From Strigops habroptila (Eukaryota > Chordata > Aves > Psittaciformes > Psittacidae), in contig NC_044278.2 in assembly GCF_004027225.2 (NCBI RefSeq), forward strand, positions 76,954,923-77,018,922: a stretch of DNA of 64,000 bases, given 5' to 3'. The position numbers and the translations under genes are program-made. The notes beneath the pieces were generated by a model that was given only the letters and a program-made list of their open reading frames with translations, searched no databases and had not been told where the DNA came from. The number at the start of each line of letters is the position of its first letter. Positions within the stretch are counted from its first letter, which is position 1. This document shows positions 36,535 through 50,470 of the stretch, in pieces.

Positions 36535-39318
36535 GACCTATTTATTGGATTAGTGCCTTAATCACAAACTTATTCTTCCCTTTTTTGATAAACTGATTTC
36601 ATTTTGATTCTGATCATATTATTTTTTAGTGTTGATGTAAATAGAGCTGTGATTTCAAAAGCATCCCCTGAAAAATCTATTCTCATCAAGTGAGTTTTAA
36701 TTCTCTGCTTTTAGCGGTTTTCTGTTAAAGAAAGAGAGTTGTTATTCATTGTTTTCTATCTTGTAACAACTCACTAATTACTTCCTTGAGGCATATTTAC
36801 CGTGTTTTTGATGATCAGATTCTTGAAGTTCTTGCATTGACCTTTCACAAGTGAATTAATTTTATTTTCAGGTACCTTGTTCTTTTTAAGATCAGACAGG
36901 CTTATAAGTTTTTAATACGCACCTATAAATGATATATATTTTTATTGTCCATTTTTGGTAATATTTGTGCATCTTTTCTTTGACATAAAACTTAAACATT
37001 TTTGTGAAGATTATTTCAGCGACTCTTTTATAAGTTGCTCAGAAAATAGGAAGAAGAATCAAGCACAGCAAAAAAGCAAGCAAGACAATTTAGTGAAAGG
37101 GATAAAAGAAGCCAAAAAAGTAATAGAATAATGATCTATTGATCTATTGCAGTAGAGTTTGAAAAGCGGCCAAATAGTAGAACAGGAAGCCTAATAGCAA
37201 AAAAAAAAAAAAAAAAAGAAAAGAAAAAAATGAAAAGAAGGTAATAACTCAGTTTTTTTAAAAAAGTTGGAGAAGCCTACAATTGTGTTTAGGACCTTGG
37301 AGGCATAAATTATTGTTGCTCCATTTTTCTGCAATGAAACCTACTAAGTAGTGTAAAAGACTCCGGGTAGCCTTTACTGTAGATTGCAAATGAGAGCTCA
37401 ATTTTAATAAATGCATTTCAAATACAGACAAAATACAGTCTAGGCTTGATTTGTTACTCAGGCTGAAACACAAATTTTCACAAGATCCTGAACCTTAAAC
37501 ATTATTGTTTAGTAGAAGACTGCATACCGAAAACTCAAACCATTAGATAGTGCCTATCTCAAGCAAACAATGCAAGAAGAACACAAAAAGGATGAAAAGG
37601 AAAGAAAATAACAAAGAGGATAAGTAGGTGAAAGACAGAAAAACAGGGGAAAGACAGGAAAATAGGGGAAAAGAAATGCTTTGTAAGACAAACCTTTAGA
37701 AAAATACATGGAAAAAGAAGGCAGGGTGGTTTCCTAGATATATTCAAAACACGTTATTGTGCTGTCCTTCTGTCTTAACAATGCAAGACTCTTTAAGGGA
37801 TGAGGAACTTAGGCAGCTCTGGAACCTGTCTTTGCATAATGGAAAACCTGGTGAAAGCCTTTGAAAAGCAATTTCAGCCAGAGGAGTCAAACAACAAATA
37901 CCTTTCTAAAACGTGTTTTATAAATATAATGTATTTTTGCAATGAAACAAAAATCAGACTTTCTGTGGGAACTCTACTAGTTCACTAGAATGATAGAGCT
38001 CTCTGCTTCAGCTGGTTATGGAGGGCAATGACAGCACAGTCACTCTACAAAGAGAGCATTCTGTACCAAGTGGGAAAGTAACTGAAGGACATACATAGTA
38101 ATAAATCTGATTTATTTCACCAAATAATTTATTTGTATAACTGTACGTGTGCATAATAATATGAGGGAGAGATGAAAACATGAGAGCAGACCTCTGATTA
38201 ATGAAGAGATGTAAGAAGAGACCAGTCCAAGACACTGATCAAGTTGTATCTGTGCATTAAATGATCTAAATGGAAGTTGACCAGAGCAGCTACTAGGACT
38301 TCATCATATGAAGTTGTTTTTTTTTTTTTTATTTGATTTTTTTTTATTTTTATTTTAAGTTTTAGTAGAGGCTGCTAGAACCTGCCAGTGGGTGATTTTT
38401 AGTTCCTTAGCAGCACAGCTTTGAGATATTTTTCTATGAATTACTCTTCCTTGAAACAAAACATCTGTCTCATAGGAATTTTGACATGGTTTAGTTTTTC
38501 AATCAGTACAAAAGACATTCACCACTGTAGCACTGTTGGGCTTCTGTGTGTCAGCCTCTTAGAAGAATTCACTCTGTGTTTCCACAGGGCCTAAAATGCT
38601 GGGAGCTCATATGGGAAGTGAATACGGTTTTACTTTACCTTTATCTCCCACAGCTGTGAAGGCTGTCAGTTTCTAAAACATTCAAATTGAGAATTCAGAA
38701 TATCCTCAGAATAGTTCAGTTGTATCACACCAGTGTTTTCTTCGCTTATTCCTGCCTTTGCCCTGGATCTCCCTTTTTCGTTAATGATAGTAAGATCAAC
38801 CTTCTCTCCAATATTAATTGGATAGATCCTCTGTATTTACTACAGGGATTGTTTGAATAGGTATAAAGGATTTTCTTTACTCTAAATTCTCACTTTTATG
38901 TAAGCCACTGAGCTCTGAAAAATCTTAAGAAATGTTCTAGTAGCCAGTAGTCATGAATAAGCCTTTAAAGACTGGAATAGTTTCAAATGCTATTTGCTCT
39001 ACGCCAAATACCACATTTTTAAATACCTTTATCTCTCACACAGATATCACTGGGGCTGAGCAAGAATGCTGTTCTTATTTAACTGAAAACTGGCATTTCA
39101 AAATTTATTCTTGTTCCAAATCAAATAAAGACTTTTTTTTAATCATTTCCCATGAAACAGACTTCTTATAAAATAGTAGCAAATTTTCAAGTTGTAATTT
39201 TATTCTAGAAAGTCAAAATGTTTTCTTCTTTTGATTGTATAATTTGACAAGTATTTCATGGCATAATAGGTTCCTGTTAAGCACTATTAACTGCTTTCTA
39301 TCAACGTGTCACATAATT
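36535..39318. other. AT-rich non-coding DNA
   Basis: No gene recognised. It includes a poly(A) run (about 37199-37217) followed by A/G-rich sequence, and T-rich sequence near 38310-38360. Confidence 0.55.
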
Positions 39319-39842
39319 CATAGAATCCTAGAATGTACTGAATTGGAAGGAACCCACAAAGACCACTGAGTCCAACTCCTGACTCCACACAGGACAATCT
39401 AATAGTTAAACCATATATTTAAGAGCATTGCCCAAACACTTCTTGAACACCAACAAGCTTGGGGCCATGACCACTTACCTGGACATCTTGTTCCAGTGCT
39501 GAACCAACCTCTCAGTGAAGAACTTTTTCCTAATATCCAATCTGAACTTTCCCTGACATAGGTCTAAGCCATTTCCTTGCATCCTATCACTGGACACCAG
39601 AGGGAAGAGATCCACACCTCCCTCTCCACTACCCCTTGTGAGGAAGTTGTAGGCAGCAATGTCTCCCTTCAGTCTCCTCTTTCTTACAATGAGCAAACTT
39701 CTATAAGCTTCTCTTTTCCTGCTAAGTTTTTTCAGCAGTTCCTTATCCATCCATGGAGGCCTCCTGGCCTTCTTGCCCCATTTACTTCTTGGCAGGACGC
39801 AACGCTCCTGAGAGACACTGCCACCTCTCTGCAATTGCATAA
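39319..39842 (-). mobile_element. CR1 LINE with the whole RT deleted
   Basis: The left part (39319-39700) is a CR1 3' end in antisense: tail TAGAATCCTAGAATG, 3' UTR and ORF2 C-terminus. Immediately beyond about 39695 it becomes the endonuclease-RT linker (RRPPWMDKELLKKL, KREAYRSLL). Roughly 1.5 kb that separates these segments in copy B is missing. The older subfamily differs from the young copies. Confidence 0.9.
39475..39840 (-). pseudogene. CR1 ORF2 remnant joining linker to C-terminus
   Basis: A 121-codon frame begins at ATG 39840 and stays open across the deletion junction. Residues 1-50 are linker (KKARRPPWMDKELL, SRKREAYRSLL); the remainder is C-terminal sequence ([35 protein letters not shown]). 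At the position where copies A and B carry a frame break, this copy reads AGGAAAAGAGAAGCTTATAG with the frame intact. No endonuclease active site or RT palm is present. Confidence 0.8.
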
Positions 39843-41545
39843 TACTGATATATTCTCACAGTTAACAATGCTAAAACTGACCCAGGAGGAAAATATAACA
39901 GTATTTCTACTGTAAATAGTTGAGGAAATAGCTCTACTTGTTTGCTATAGAGGAAATAGAAGAAGAATGTTAATATTTGCACAGATTTTGTGTACATCAT
40001 CATTCATGTATAAATGATAAAAATTGTACTAAATGAACCTGAATAATTTGCATGTGAATAAATTCTTTTAATTTTTGTTATCCACAGAGGCTGCAGTATG
40101 AGTAAGATTCAAATAATTGCCAATATGCTATTGGCAATATTCTTTGCAAATTAGATCTTCTCATTCATGCTTGCTTAAAATACAGTTTGGTTCCATATTT
40201 CTACATCTCACAAGAAATTATCTTAAAATTCACAAACGTGGCATAAAAATCTCAAAACAGAAGTAGAAATGAATTTGCATTTTTACTTAGAAACACAGAG
40301 CATTTAAAACTGGTTAGAAATATTGCTTAAACACCACCCCCCCCCCAGCATTGTAGGTTGTATCAATCACAAAGAACCAGGCCTTCAGAAAACTGTGACC
40401 CAGACTCCTAAAATGTTTTACAGTAACACATAAAACTTGGCTCGTCATATACGTTCCAAAACTTTAATTATCCTTTAACATATTGTTTTCTTTTAAAATG
40501 TTCCTCTTAATTATTCATGGCAGTCAAGCAGACTAATTATGCTTCTTGGATAAAAGCACATTGGCTCATTAATCTTTCTTTTTCAGTTACATATAAACAT
40601 CAGCTATGATGAACAGGAAAGCTTTTTTTTTTTTTTTTTACTTTTTTTTGCCTATATTGGATAGACAAAGTTTAGGATCCTGAGGGAATGCAAATGCTAT
40701 TTAAAGATTATAGTTGTGATTGCAATATTCATATGAAATATTAAGAAAAAAAATTACACACCATATACAATCACATATTATTTCTGGATTTTATCGTCAA
40801 TTAATTTGTCATTAGTATTTTTCATGGGTTAGCTATTACCCTAAGACATATTTGCTTTGGTCTTCCCAAAACATTGATAATAGATGTAGCTGTCCAATTT
40901 TAATTAACAAACTTTCAGGAGACAGGAAAAAAAATTACTTCCTTACTATTTCTTCAGTTTGGACTGAAAAATCAATGGGAAAAATGGAATTAATTATTCA
41001 GAAGACTGTATGTTTAAGAGATCCCACCTTCTCTCTCATTTAGTCTTAAACCCACAATAGCCACCATGTGTCACATTGCCATTGTGTTCTGTCTTACAGT
41101 TCCTATTTCTGTAAATCCTTGTTGTGACATATTATTGTGCTGGTTAGTAAATCTAGTCCATTGCTCTGCTTTTTACTCTAAGATTAAAGGCACAGAAATG
41201 AATTCTGAACTGGCAAATTTGTCCAAACTGTTGAAGCATACTCCTAATTTTCTAGTCAATGTCTATCAGGTTTTGCTTTGGTTCCTTAACTCTTTGTCTC
41301 CTTTTTTATGTCATTTTGAGCTCCTTTCTAATAGTTTTAAATTACAATATAATTTTATCACTATAGGGAAACCTGCAATATACTAACACACACATGCATA
41401 TTCACTTACGATTCATTCAGAAGACTTAGACATTTTAAAATTATAAACCCAGATAAACTTAGGTAGTATCTCTGGAGGGTATAAGAGGAAAACATCTGCT
41501 CAAACCTGGACCAACTTTAAAACTGCAATTAGCTTAAGAGTTAGA
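39843..41545. other. AT-rich non-coding DNA
   Basis: No gene recognised. A C10 run (40337-40346) and an interrupted poly(T) region (40623-40650) are the only simple repeats noted. Confidence 0.55.
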
Positions 41546-42490
41546 TCTGTCCGCTAAAGGCTTGTCCCATCAAGTTCTGGATACGTCCAAGGATGCAGGT
41601 TACACAACCTCTCCAAGCAGCTTGCTCTAATGCTTGGTTACACTCACTGTGATGAGTGTTTTCCTTATATCTAGTTAGATGTTTTTCGTAATGCAAAGTG
41701 TGTACATTACCTCTTGAGCTTTCACTGTGCATGTCCAAAGAAAAGATCTCGGCAAAACTGCTTATTGTACATGGTGCTTCTGTTGCCTAATCATTTTAGT
41801 GATTCTTTCCCAGACAAACTTGTTCCAGTTTGCCAGCAACTTCCTTGTAAAAGGAAGTCCAAAACTGGGCACAGTACTCCAGATGCAATTTCACAATACC
41901 CAGCAGAAAGGAACAGCATTTTTTTGACTGTCTGCCTACATGCTTGCTAATGCAGAGGAGTATATTGTTGGTGGTCTTTGCCATCGGGATTACTTTGCTG
42001 GCTTGTATTTAACTTCTTGCCCACCAGGATTCTCAGGTCGTTATCTGGAAACCTGCTCTCTAGCCAATTGGCAATGCTGAGACTGTACTAAAGCATGGGA
42101 TTATTCCATCCCAGCACAAAACTTTTCAAATTTTCTTAAACTCTAGGAGATTTGGCTGCAAATATATTATGGCTGGCTGTGAGAATATTGCTAAAATCAA
42201 AGTAATTTACATACATGGCTCTCCCTTCACCCACACAGCCAGACATCTCACCAGTGAAGACCATCAGGCTGCTAAAGCAGCTTTGGTAAATATATGCTGG
42301 CTGTTCCAGATCTCCTTCTTTATGTAGGTGTAAGTGACTTACAGCAGGATTTGCTTCAAAATCTTCCAGGGTAATGAGGTGAAAATGATTATGATTTCAT
42401 TTCCCAGACCTTCCTTCCTTTTTTTTTCTTGAAAATAGATATGAAATTTCCATTTTTCCATGTTGAGAGCAGCCTCAAAAAGTTGTCAGC
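41546..42490 (-). mobile_element. old CR1 LINE, antisense
   Basis: Decayed minus-strand CR1. Diagnostic blocks in order from the left: antisense ORF2 C-terminus (GCTTGGTTACACTCACTGTG, 41633), TCCAAAACTGGGCACAGTAC (41858), the helical region around 42000-42060, and the RT start (GTAATGAGGTGAAAATGA region, 42370). Many stops. It compares with the old CR1 at 16868-18890. It is cut off at 42490 by an LTR. Confidence 0.8.
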
Positions 42491-42800
42491 TGTTGTGGGT
42501 TAGTCCCAGTAGGCAACTAAGCCCCATAAAGCTGTTCATTCACTCCCACACAGTGGGATGAGGGAAAGAATCAAAAAGGGTAAAAGTGCAAAAACTCACA
42601 GGTTGAAATAAAGATGATTTAATAGGTAAACCAAAGGTTGCACACACAAACAAAGCAAAATAAGGAATTCTTTTCCTACTTCCCATTGGCAGGCAGGTGT
42701 TCAGCCATTTCCAGGAAAGCAGGGTTTCATCACACATAACTTCCAGTTACTTGGAAAGACAAGTCCTGTAACTCCGAAGGTCCAAACTCTCCCCATCATT
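42491..42800 (-). mobile_element. LTR fragment of a second endogenous retrovirus family
   Basis: The sequence starts TGTTGTGGGTTAGTCCCAG, the antisense of an LTR 3' end (...CCACAACA), followed by GATGATTTAATAGGTAAACC and CAGGCAGGTGTTCAGCCATT. I recall this arrangement from a common bird LTR family. The part that should carry the U3 promoter is missing beyond about 42800. It lies at the end of an old CR1, so it inserted into it or recombined there. Confidence 0.65.
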
Positions 42801-45800
42801 TCTGGGAAATTGGTACTACCAAACACAGGTTACACAGGGGCTCTGAACACAGAGTACCCTTATAGCAGAAAAGGGGTAGATATTAGAAAGCTTATGTGGA
42901 ACAATTTTAACTTTGTTATTAATGAGGTTTTTTTCCTGACTTAGACAATTTGGACTATAAGTGCTAGTATCATTTTAACTGGATTGATAATAACTTCTGT
43001 TTTATTTTTATTACATGGATGAAACATTAATTAGTTCAACAATAAGTTACCGGATCTGTATATACAGTGTGTTCTTTTTTTGCTAGTAAGAAGATCTTTA
43101 ATTCATTGGCCCAAAAGAGTATATCCCTCACTGGCTACCTAGCTACTCAATCAAAAAATTGCCTCCAGTGCAATTCAGAAAACTCCTGAATTGCTCATAT
43201 TATGCCACACTGCCCTTTTAATAGAGAACAGGATGGTTATTCTCAAACTAAAGCCAAAACATGCTAGGAAATTTTTTTTATTCAGGAAAGGGAAAAATTA
43301 GAAAATTTGAGATCATTCTGTTTCTATTAAAGGCCTATTTAAGTTAGAGGAAAAATTGCGCTTGGAACAATCTTCTACCATTCAGAGAGGCTAAATACTA
43401 CAGCCTTAGGACTTGATGCCTTGGTTTTTAATGGACAGCTAGTAGCCAACTATTGTAGTGTCTGGAAAGGTAACACTTATCCTAGAGATCAACATGCTAA
43501 TTACAATAGAGAAAAGAAAATGAAAAATTCATTAATTACTTCAGAATCGAATCATATGTGAAGTCATAATTACCTACCATGCTTTTAAAAAAATGTTAAT
43601 GGGGAAAAGGTGTTTGTAAGCAAATTCTACTTCACATGCGCAAACCTCAATTACTCTTTGTTTGTTTCTAATCATTTGCTTTGAAACATCTGGCTCTGGA
43701 GAGTTTTTAATATACTCTGTTGAGAAGAATAAAACAAAATGGAAGCTGACATGAATGCTTGTTATCACAAATCATTAGTAAAACTTTCAAATATGCTTTG
43801 TGACACTCAGATTGGACTGTTTTCTCTCTAACATGCCTATGAAAAAAATTCATTAACAAGAGCTCTGTTGCACTTTATTCATTTTTTTTTGCCTCCTCTC
43901 AAGAGTACTGAAAACTAAACCACAGAATAATAGATCATTCTTAATAGTGGTTATATGTGCCGGGACTTGGATTGTCTCCAATATAAAAGAATATTTGATA
44001 ACATGTTATTATATATATTGTGAACAAGAAAAAATCTTACGCCATGTTGGGATAAAAACTGCCTGCTATCACTTTTCTGTTAATAGTGGCACATACGAAT
44101 TAGTGCCAGCTCTCTTGTTCAGGATGTTGTTCAACTATCAGGGTCAGCAAATTTTGATTTGGATGAAAAAAATGACCCAGATTTTACTTTCTGTTCTACC
44201 CCTATAATTCCCAAATGAACTAAATTCCTCTACAACAACCTAAGGCAAAATTTATTCCTGTCATTTAAGCTAGAATAAAGGGGGAAAAAAATACAAATAA
44301 ACATGTCTGGAAAACCAGATAGTGCAAAATACTAACAGTGTAGAGCAACTGTATCATTGAATGAATACATTCATGTATTACAAAGCATATATATTATTTA
44401 CGAAAAAAATTCAACTAGGATCTTTTTTTCAACGAGAAGAATGATCATTTGAGATTTTTCTCAAGGGATCAATTACTCACCAAGTTTCATTACTGAGAAA
44501 TAATTTGCAGGTGAGTTGTTTGTACATGCAGATGCATCAAGACTCATCATCTTCTTATGCAGAACTTCCTTGTGGTAGACAAAATGCATTTTTACAGACA
44601 AATATAAATAAATAGCACTTTAAATCGAAAACTATGAGTTTAAAATTTATGAAAATCCTTGGAAAGTAAACCAAAATATAGCTTGCTAGGCTATAATTAC
44701 ATCATTTCTGCTGGGAAAAAAAAAAATAATTTGTTGTCTCATTTACAATTCAGTCTTACTTGTCTTATTCCTCATTAATATTTTAACACTGATTCATGGA
44801 TTATCATCCTCTTTATATAGGTACTCATATGATCTAGTTGTCCTATGTATTGACACTAGGACCACTATAAAGGTTATTTAATTTCATGTAAGTGGCTAGC
44901 TCTTTCCACTAGCTGTAGATGAGACCCTGGATATTACTAATTTAGTAATTCCTGTTAGGTGCCTTTAATTTGGCATTTAGGCCAAAACCAATCTTAAATT
45001 GTTTAACAATCTTAAAACACGACTTGAAATTCTGTCCCTGATTTTCACTTCTGCAGTGCTTAGACCAATGAGGACATACCTGTGGCACATCTAACAATAA
45101 ATGTATTCAATTTAATCTGAAGAAAAATTGAAACAAATTAGTGTAAAAGTTTTTATAAAGACTGTTATTTACAGATGCCTTTGTTTTGTATCTTTTTCTA
45201 CCACAAAATGGAACACGGACGAGAGATATCTTAAGAGCTCAAATTTGTTGGTAGGTTTGCACGAGTTAGTACAGAACTATTTAAAGATAGTAACTCGTGG
45301 CATATAAACAGTGTAGTCAGGTCAGCAGGGCAGTGTTTAGCCTACAGCTGATACAGTTCCAATTTCATAACTAGCGCCTTCATAAGTAGTTGGGACATTT
45401 CTGCACAAGACACCACACTGTGGACTGGACATAACTGTAGGCTGTTATATCTGTGGTAAATCACATTTACTGAGTAACTGGCCTGATATTCAGAGTGACT
45501 GAACCTCTTCAAATAACACTGTAAATTTCAAAGAAAATTACAGAATTTTCAGGCATAAACATAGTTATGTATATAGAATTCCCTATATTATTCCTCAAAT
45601 AATTCTGAAGTAAATTTGGGGATGCGGGGAAGTAACGTTTGTCGTTTTAATTCCAAATGTATTTTTTTACATGTTTTTACAGCATAAACCAGTGAGTTCT
45701 ATTCAGTATGCCACATAAAAATGTTAAAATATGGGTGAAATTATTTAGACAATTAAACTGTTCCTAAACTTCCAATGTTTAAATTGGTGTTTGGGTAGTG

Positions 45801-48800
45801 TTTTTTGTGGTTTTTTTGGTTGGTTGGTTGGTTGGTTTGGTTTGGTTTGGTTTGGTTTTATGGGTTTTTTGGTGTGTTTTTTCTTTTTTTTTTTTTTTTT
45901 AAGTCATGTACTGCTTTCTTCATATAAAAATGAAGTGATGTGACTGTTTTTGAGTCCTCCAGAGACACATCTGTGAAACTAAGTTTAAGTACTTAAGTAA
46001 GACACACTGGCTCTGTTCTATCCTTTCTGGGAAGAAGTGATATAGACTATTCTTGTGATTTATATTCTAGTCATATGTATAATGTGCTTTTATTATGCAG
46101 AAATATATTTTCTTAGCCATTTATAATTTGTTTCCTTTAATTTACTCTAAAACAATTGGAACTTGAACAAGTACTTAATCAGTCACTTGTATGCTGTGAA
46201 TCAGAAATAACATATAGGTGCAAAAAGAACTTTTTCTAGAGACTTCATTTCAAGGAGATGCAAGACTGACTTGGATAGAATTGGCCCTTATTTAGTCATT
46301 CATCAAACAACGCTTTGGCTCTCCCATCAAGATGTAATATATCAGAGTATTACCCTGAAAAGGGAAATGAAAAATAAAAACAGTTAATTGAAGTTGCTTT
46401 CATTCATTACTAAAAACAGTCCTACCAAAAACTATTAACCACAAAAGCCTCCTAAAGTATCATCTGCTCTTCCAGAGTTTACTGAGATCTTGCTGCATTG
46501 CAGATCAATTCGTACAGGGAACGATGTTTATTGGTGCTTTTAATTTCCTTTTTTATAATAGAACTTCCTAATTCTTAATTTCTACTATAATTTCAAGCAC
46601 ATTTTGTATTTTCACCATGCTTTCTTTGAAAGAGAACACGCGTTTATCTACAACTGATTTTCAAAGATGTATCAGTTCTATATACTTCATTGAGAACCTT
46701 TGTTGATATTATTTAAGACCATGACTTTGCCAAAAAACTGGGAATAACAGAACATGACATAAGTTAGGTATAGAAGATGAGGGTGTAGGCAAATAGATGT
46801 CTATTGGGTGGATGCATGAATAAACACATGCACACACGAAAAATTAGTATAAACCTTTTGCATACTAATGATTTCTGGACAGACTAGAGTTAGGGTGATT
46901 TCCCTTATTTTTATGACAAATCTATTTTTATGGCACAAATTCTTCTCCTACTTATACCTCCAGGTATGAGATGTAAGGAGGCAAGAATCTAGGAAAAACT
47001 ACTTCAATGTATTTATTACAAAGAAGAAATGGTTCCTTCTACCTGTTGCTTCCCCCCAAATGGCTGTTCTGAGGAAAATATGAAAAAGTTGGGAGTGCAT
47101 TATGTATTTTTTATCACTTTATTTCATTAATGTGTCATTTTCTCTCATAAATTATTAATTTCTGAATTAGATCAAATATGTCTATTTGTGCATTCAGAGG
47201 GCATGTGCTAATGCTCTACTGAAAACAGAAAAACTGTGCTTATATTTACGGTTCTATCAGAGTTGTTAGGGTGTCTGTTTCATTTAAGTACAATTAGTAA
47301 CATGTTAACATAATAAGATGGTAGTATTTCTTAGTATGTACTCTAGATATTTCTATTAACACCTATAAATGGTTGTAATGATCAAAATATGCAATAGCAT
47401 ATTTTTCTAAAATCATTATATAAAATGTTGCATGTCTTTTAGGTGCTATTAGCAGAGAAAGAAATCTAAGTGTTCTGAAGGCATGCAGAAAATAGAAATT
47501 TATTAAAAATAATAGAAATAAGCATTTCAGTTTGAGACTACTTGTAACATTATTTTCTAGTTTTGTTTTGCATGTAAATCCAAACATGTTCTTATTTTTA
47601 ATACAGAAATATCTGGTTTCTCCATGAGACAGTTATGTACTCGTTTCCTAGTCAAACATGAAAAATATTCCTTTAATAAGGAATATGTAATTCATGTAAT
47701 TTTGCTCCTGCTCTTTAATCTTCATTTTCACTACAGTGTCCACATGTGCAAATACTTTGTCAAGAATGAGAAGAACATTCAGCTGAATTCCACATAGTTT
47801 CAATTGCAGGTTTGAAAGATGTCAAGGGAAGCACTAAAACACTGATATGAACTTCTTTCACTGCATCTGAACACTTCTTGCCGTTCCCAGGACAGTTGCT
47901 TCAACACTACACAACTGTTCTCCCACTCAACAGATGTCACTACCCATACTGTCATCTCACAGATTCCTCTTTATCCCAGCAGCCCATCACTGAGGAATAA
48001 GCACCATCCTGCACTGGTTGAAACCCATACACCTGGAAGAGCTTTATTAGTTTAGACTTAGTGTGCAACTATCTTCCTATTTTGGAGAGCTGGGCAGTAG
48101 ACATAAATACATATATGCACACATATACACACACCCCCTTGCATGTGGACCATTGTTTTGAATGAAACAGGTTATTTTGAAATCTAAAATAGTCTTCTAA
48201 AAACCAAAAACAATCTAAATAGAACCTTAGGACAAATTACAAGAAACCCCAAATATAAAAAGCATAGACACTTAGTCTAGTCCTACTAATAATTATTAAA
48301 GTCAGATACTATCTACAGTTGTTAGGTGGCATAAATAGCTCTTGCAAATTATTTCTGAGGTGAAGTCCCAAATCCAATTTTTTCAGAGTTAGAGAAATCT
48401 TCTAACTGAATGAACTTGTGAGCATAAACCTAGTCATTACTTTGGGCTGCTTGGAGCTAGGCAACCAATTCATTTTCGCTTTTCGTGTTCAGTTTCTGCA
48501 CATCAAAATAAATTACTCCACATCAAATAATAGTTCTAATTCAATATAAGAACCAGACACTGCAAATATGTTTCTTAAAATCTTGTTTTCTCTCCAAGTT
48601 GGTTATTCATGGTAGAGTTAAGAAACATTTTTTATGTGTGACATACAAGTATACAGTTACATGCTTTTTATGCAACCACTATATCAGTCTTTCTCTTAAT
48701 TTACAGCTTTTTTCTTACATACTTTGAAACAATAAATCAGAAAAATCTTTCTCAGCATACAACAGACATTTTCAAGTACAGTTTCCTTTACTTGCTCTTC

Positions 48801-49264
48801 CTCTTACAAGAAAAAAAAAAATCTTAAGAAAGTAGCATAAATTATAATCTTTTTGATATATATATGGCAAGAACTTGCAGATGGAAAGACTGAAAGTGTC
48901 ATTATTATTTCTGGAATGGCTTCACAAAATGCAGACTCTTCCCACCCCACAATTGGTGATGAGATCAGGTCAATTAAGATTTGATTCCTTTCATGCTGAG
49001 AAAAATAAAAGTTACCTGCAAATCAGCTGAGTGTCTTAATCACAAAATAATTATTTGGAAAGAGTATGAAGGAGAGAGATCTGCAATCACTATCACCTTC
49101 TCTTGTATATATTTCTTAAAGGAAAGTAGGGTCAACAGCAGCTTTCTGTACAAAGCTCAATCGTGAATTGTGCTCCAACAATAACAACTGGAATGAAACC
49201 CTCAATCAGAAGTGTATCTAGTTTCTATATATACTGCCTGCTTATGTGTGATATAGGATTACAG
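42801..49264. other. AT-rich non-coding DNA, 6.5 kb
   Basis: No gene or transposon recognised. It contains the GGTT/GGTTT microsatellite at 45818-45858 with an adjacent poly(T), and a slightly GC-richer stretch near 47860-48060 of unknown nature. Confidence 0.5.
45818..45858 (+). repeat. (GGTT)n-(GGTTT)n microsatellite
   Basis: Four GGTT units pass into five GGTTT units, flanked by T-rich sequence and a T run at 45884-45900. Closely spaced GG pairs could in principle form a two-layer G-quadruplex on the plus strand. Confidence 0.9.
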
Positions 49265-50470
49265 ATTCATAGAATAACATCATGAAATACATCAAGTTGG
49301 ACAGACCATAAGGATCATCAAATACAGTCCCTACTTCCCGCAGAACAACTTCAAACTAAATCATATGACGAAGAGTGCCATCCAGACGCTCCTTGAACTC
49401 TGACAGGCTCGGTGCTCTAACCGCTTCCCCAGGGAGCCTGTCCTAGTGACCAACCATCCCCTCAGTGAAGAACCTTTTCCTAATGTCCAACCTGAACTTC
49501 CCCTGAATAGCTTAATACCATGTTCTTGTGTCCTATCTCTGCTCACCAGAGACAGGATCAGCACCTCACCTCTGCTACCCTCCTTGAGGAATTTGTAGAC
49601 TGCAATGAGGTCACCCCTCAGCCTTCTCTCCTCCAAACTGAACAAACCAAGTGATCTTAGCTGCTCCTTGTAAATCTTGCCCTTAAAACTTTTCACCATC
49701 TTAGTCATCCTCCTCTGGTCACACTCTAATAATTTTACGTCCTTCTGATATTGAGGCACGCAAAACTGCACACAGTACTTAAGGTGGGGCTGCACCAGTG
49801 CAGTGTGGAGTGGAACAATTGCCTCCCTCAACCAGCTAGTTATGCTGTGCTTGATGCACCCCAGGCGACAGTTGGCCCTTTTGGCTGCACATTGTTGACT
49901 CATATTCAACTTGCCAACAACCCAAACCCACAGATCTCTTTCTGTGGGGCTGCTCTTCAGCATCTCATCCCCCAGCTTGTACTTATAACCAGGATCACCC
50001 CATCCCAGGTGGAGAATCCAGTACTTGCTCTTGTTAACTTTCATATGGTTGGTGAATGCCCAGCTCTCCAGTCTATCCAGATCTCTCTGTAAGGCCTCTC
50101 TACTCTTCAGCGAGTCCAAAACTCCTCCTAATTTAGGATTGTTAGTGAAGATACATTGAACCTCTGTGTCCAGATCATTTATAAAAACATTGGAGAGCAC
50201 AGGCCCTAAAACTGAGCCCTGGGGAACCCTACTGGTGACTGGCCGCCAGCCTGGTGTAACTCCATTTGCTATAACTCTTTGAGCCCAACCCATCATTCAG
50301 TTGCTCACCTAACGTGTTATGGACTTATGTACCTGTGTCCTGGACATTTTGTCCAGGAGGTAACTCTGAGAGACAGTATCAAAAGCTTTGCTAAAATCCA
50401 AAATCACCACATCTACTGGCTTCCCTTGGTGAACTACGTGGGTAACCTTGTCATAAAAGAAAACCAACCA
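49265..50470 (-). mobile_element. diverged CR1 LINE, antisense
   Basis: A CR1 3' end begins at the left (GATTCATAGAATAACATC), then 3' UTR and ORF2 back to the RT block LVFFYDKVTHVVHQGK near 50410-50470, where it stops against a plus-strand CR1. About 1.2 kb. It differs from the young copies in many diagnostic positions, so it is an older subfamily. Confidence 0.9.
49361..50470 (-). pseudogene. CR1 ORF2 reverse transcriptase fragment
   Basis: RT motif A is readable as VVILDFSKAFDTVSQ. After a break near 50300 the frame continues for 312 codons: [20 protein letters not shown], then the catalytic loop, which reads CIFTNNPKL where FADD is expected, so both catalytic Asp are Asn. It continues through the C-terminal block ([26 protein letters not shown]). 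The frame drifts near the 3' end. Inactive. Confidence 0.85.

Noticed and set aside
37199..37235. Poly(A) run as the tail of a processed retrogene
   Set aside because: No coding-like or transcript-like sequence precedes it on either strand.
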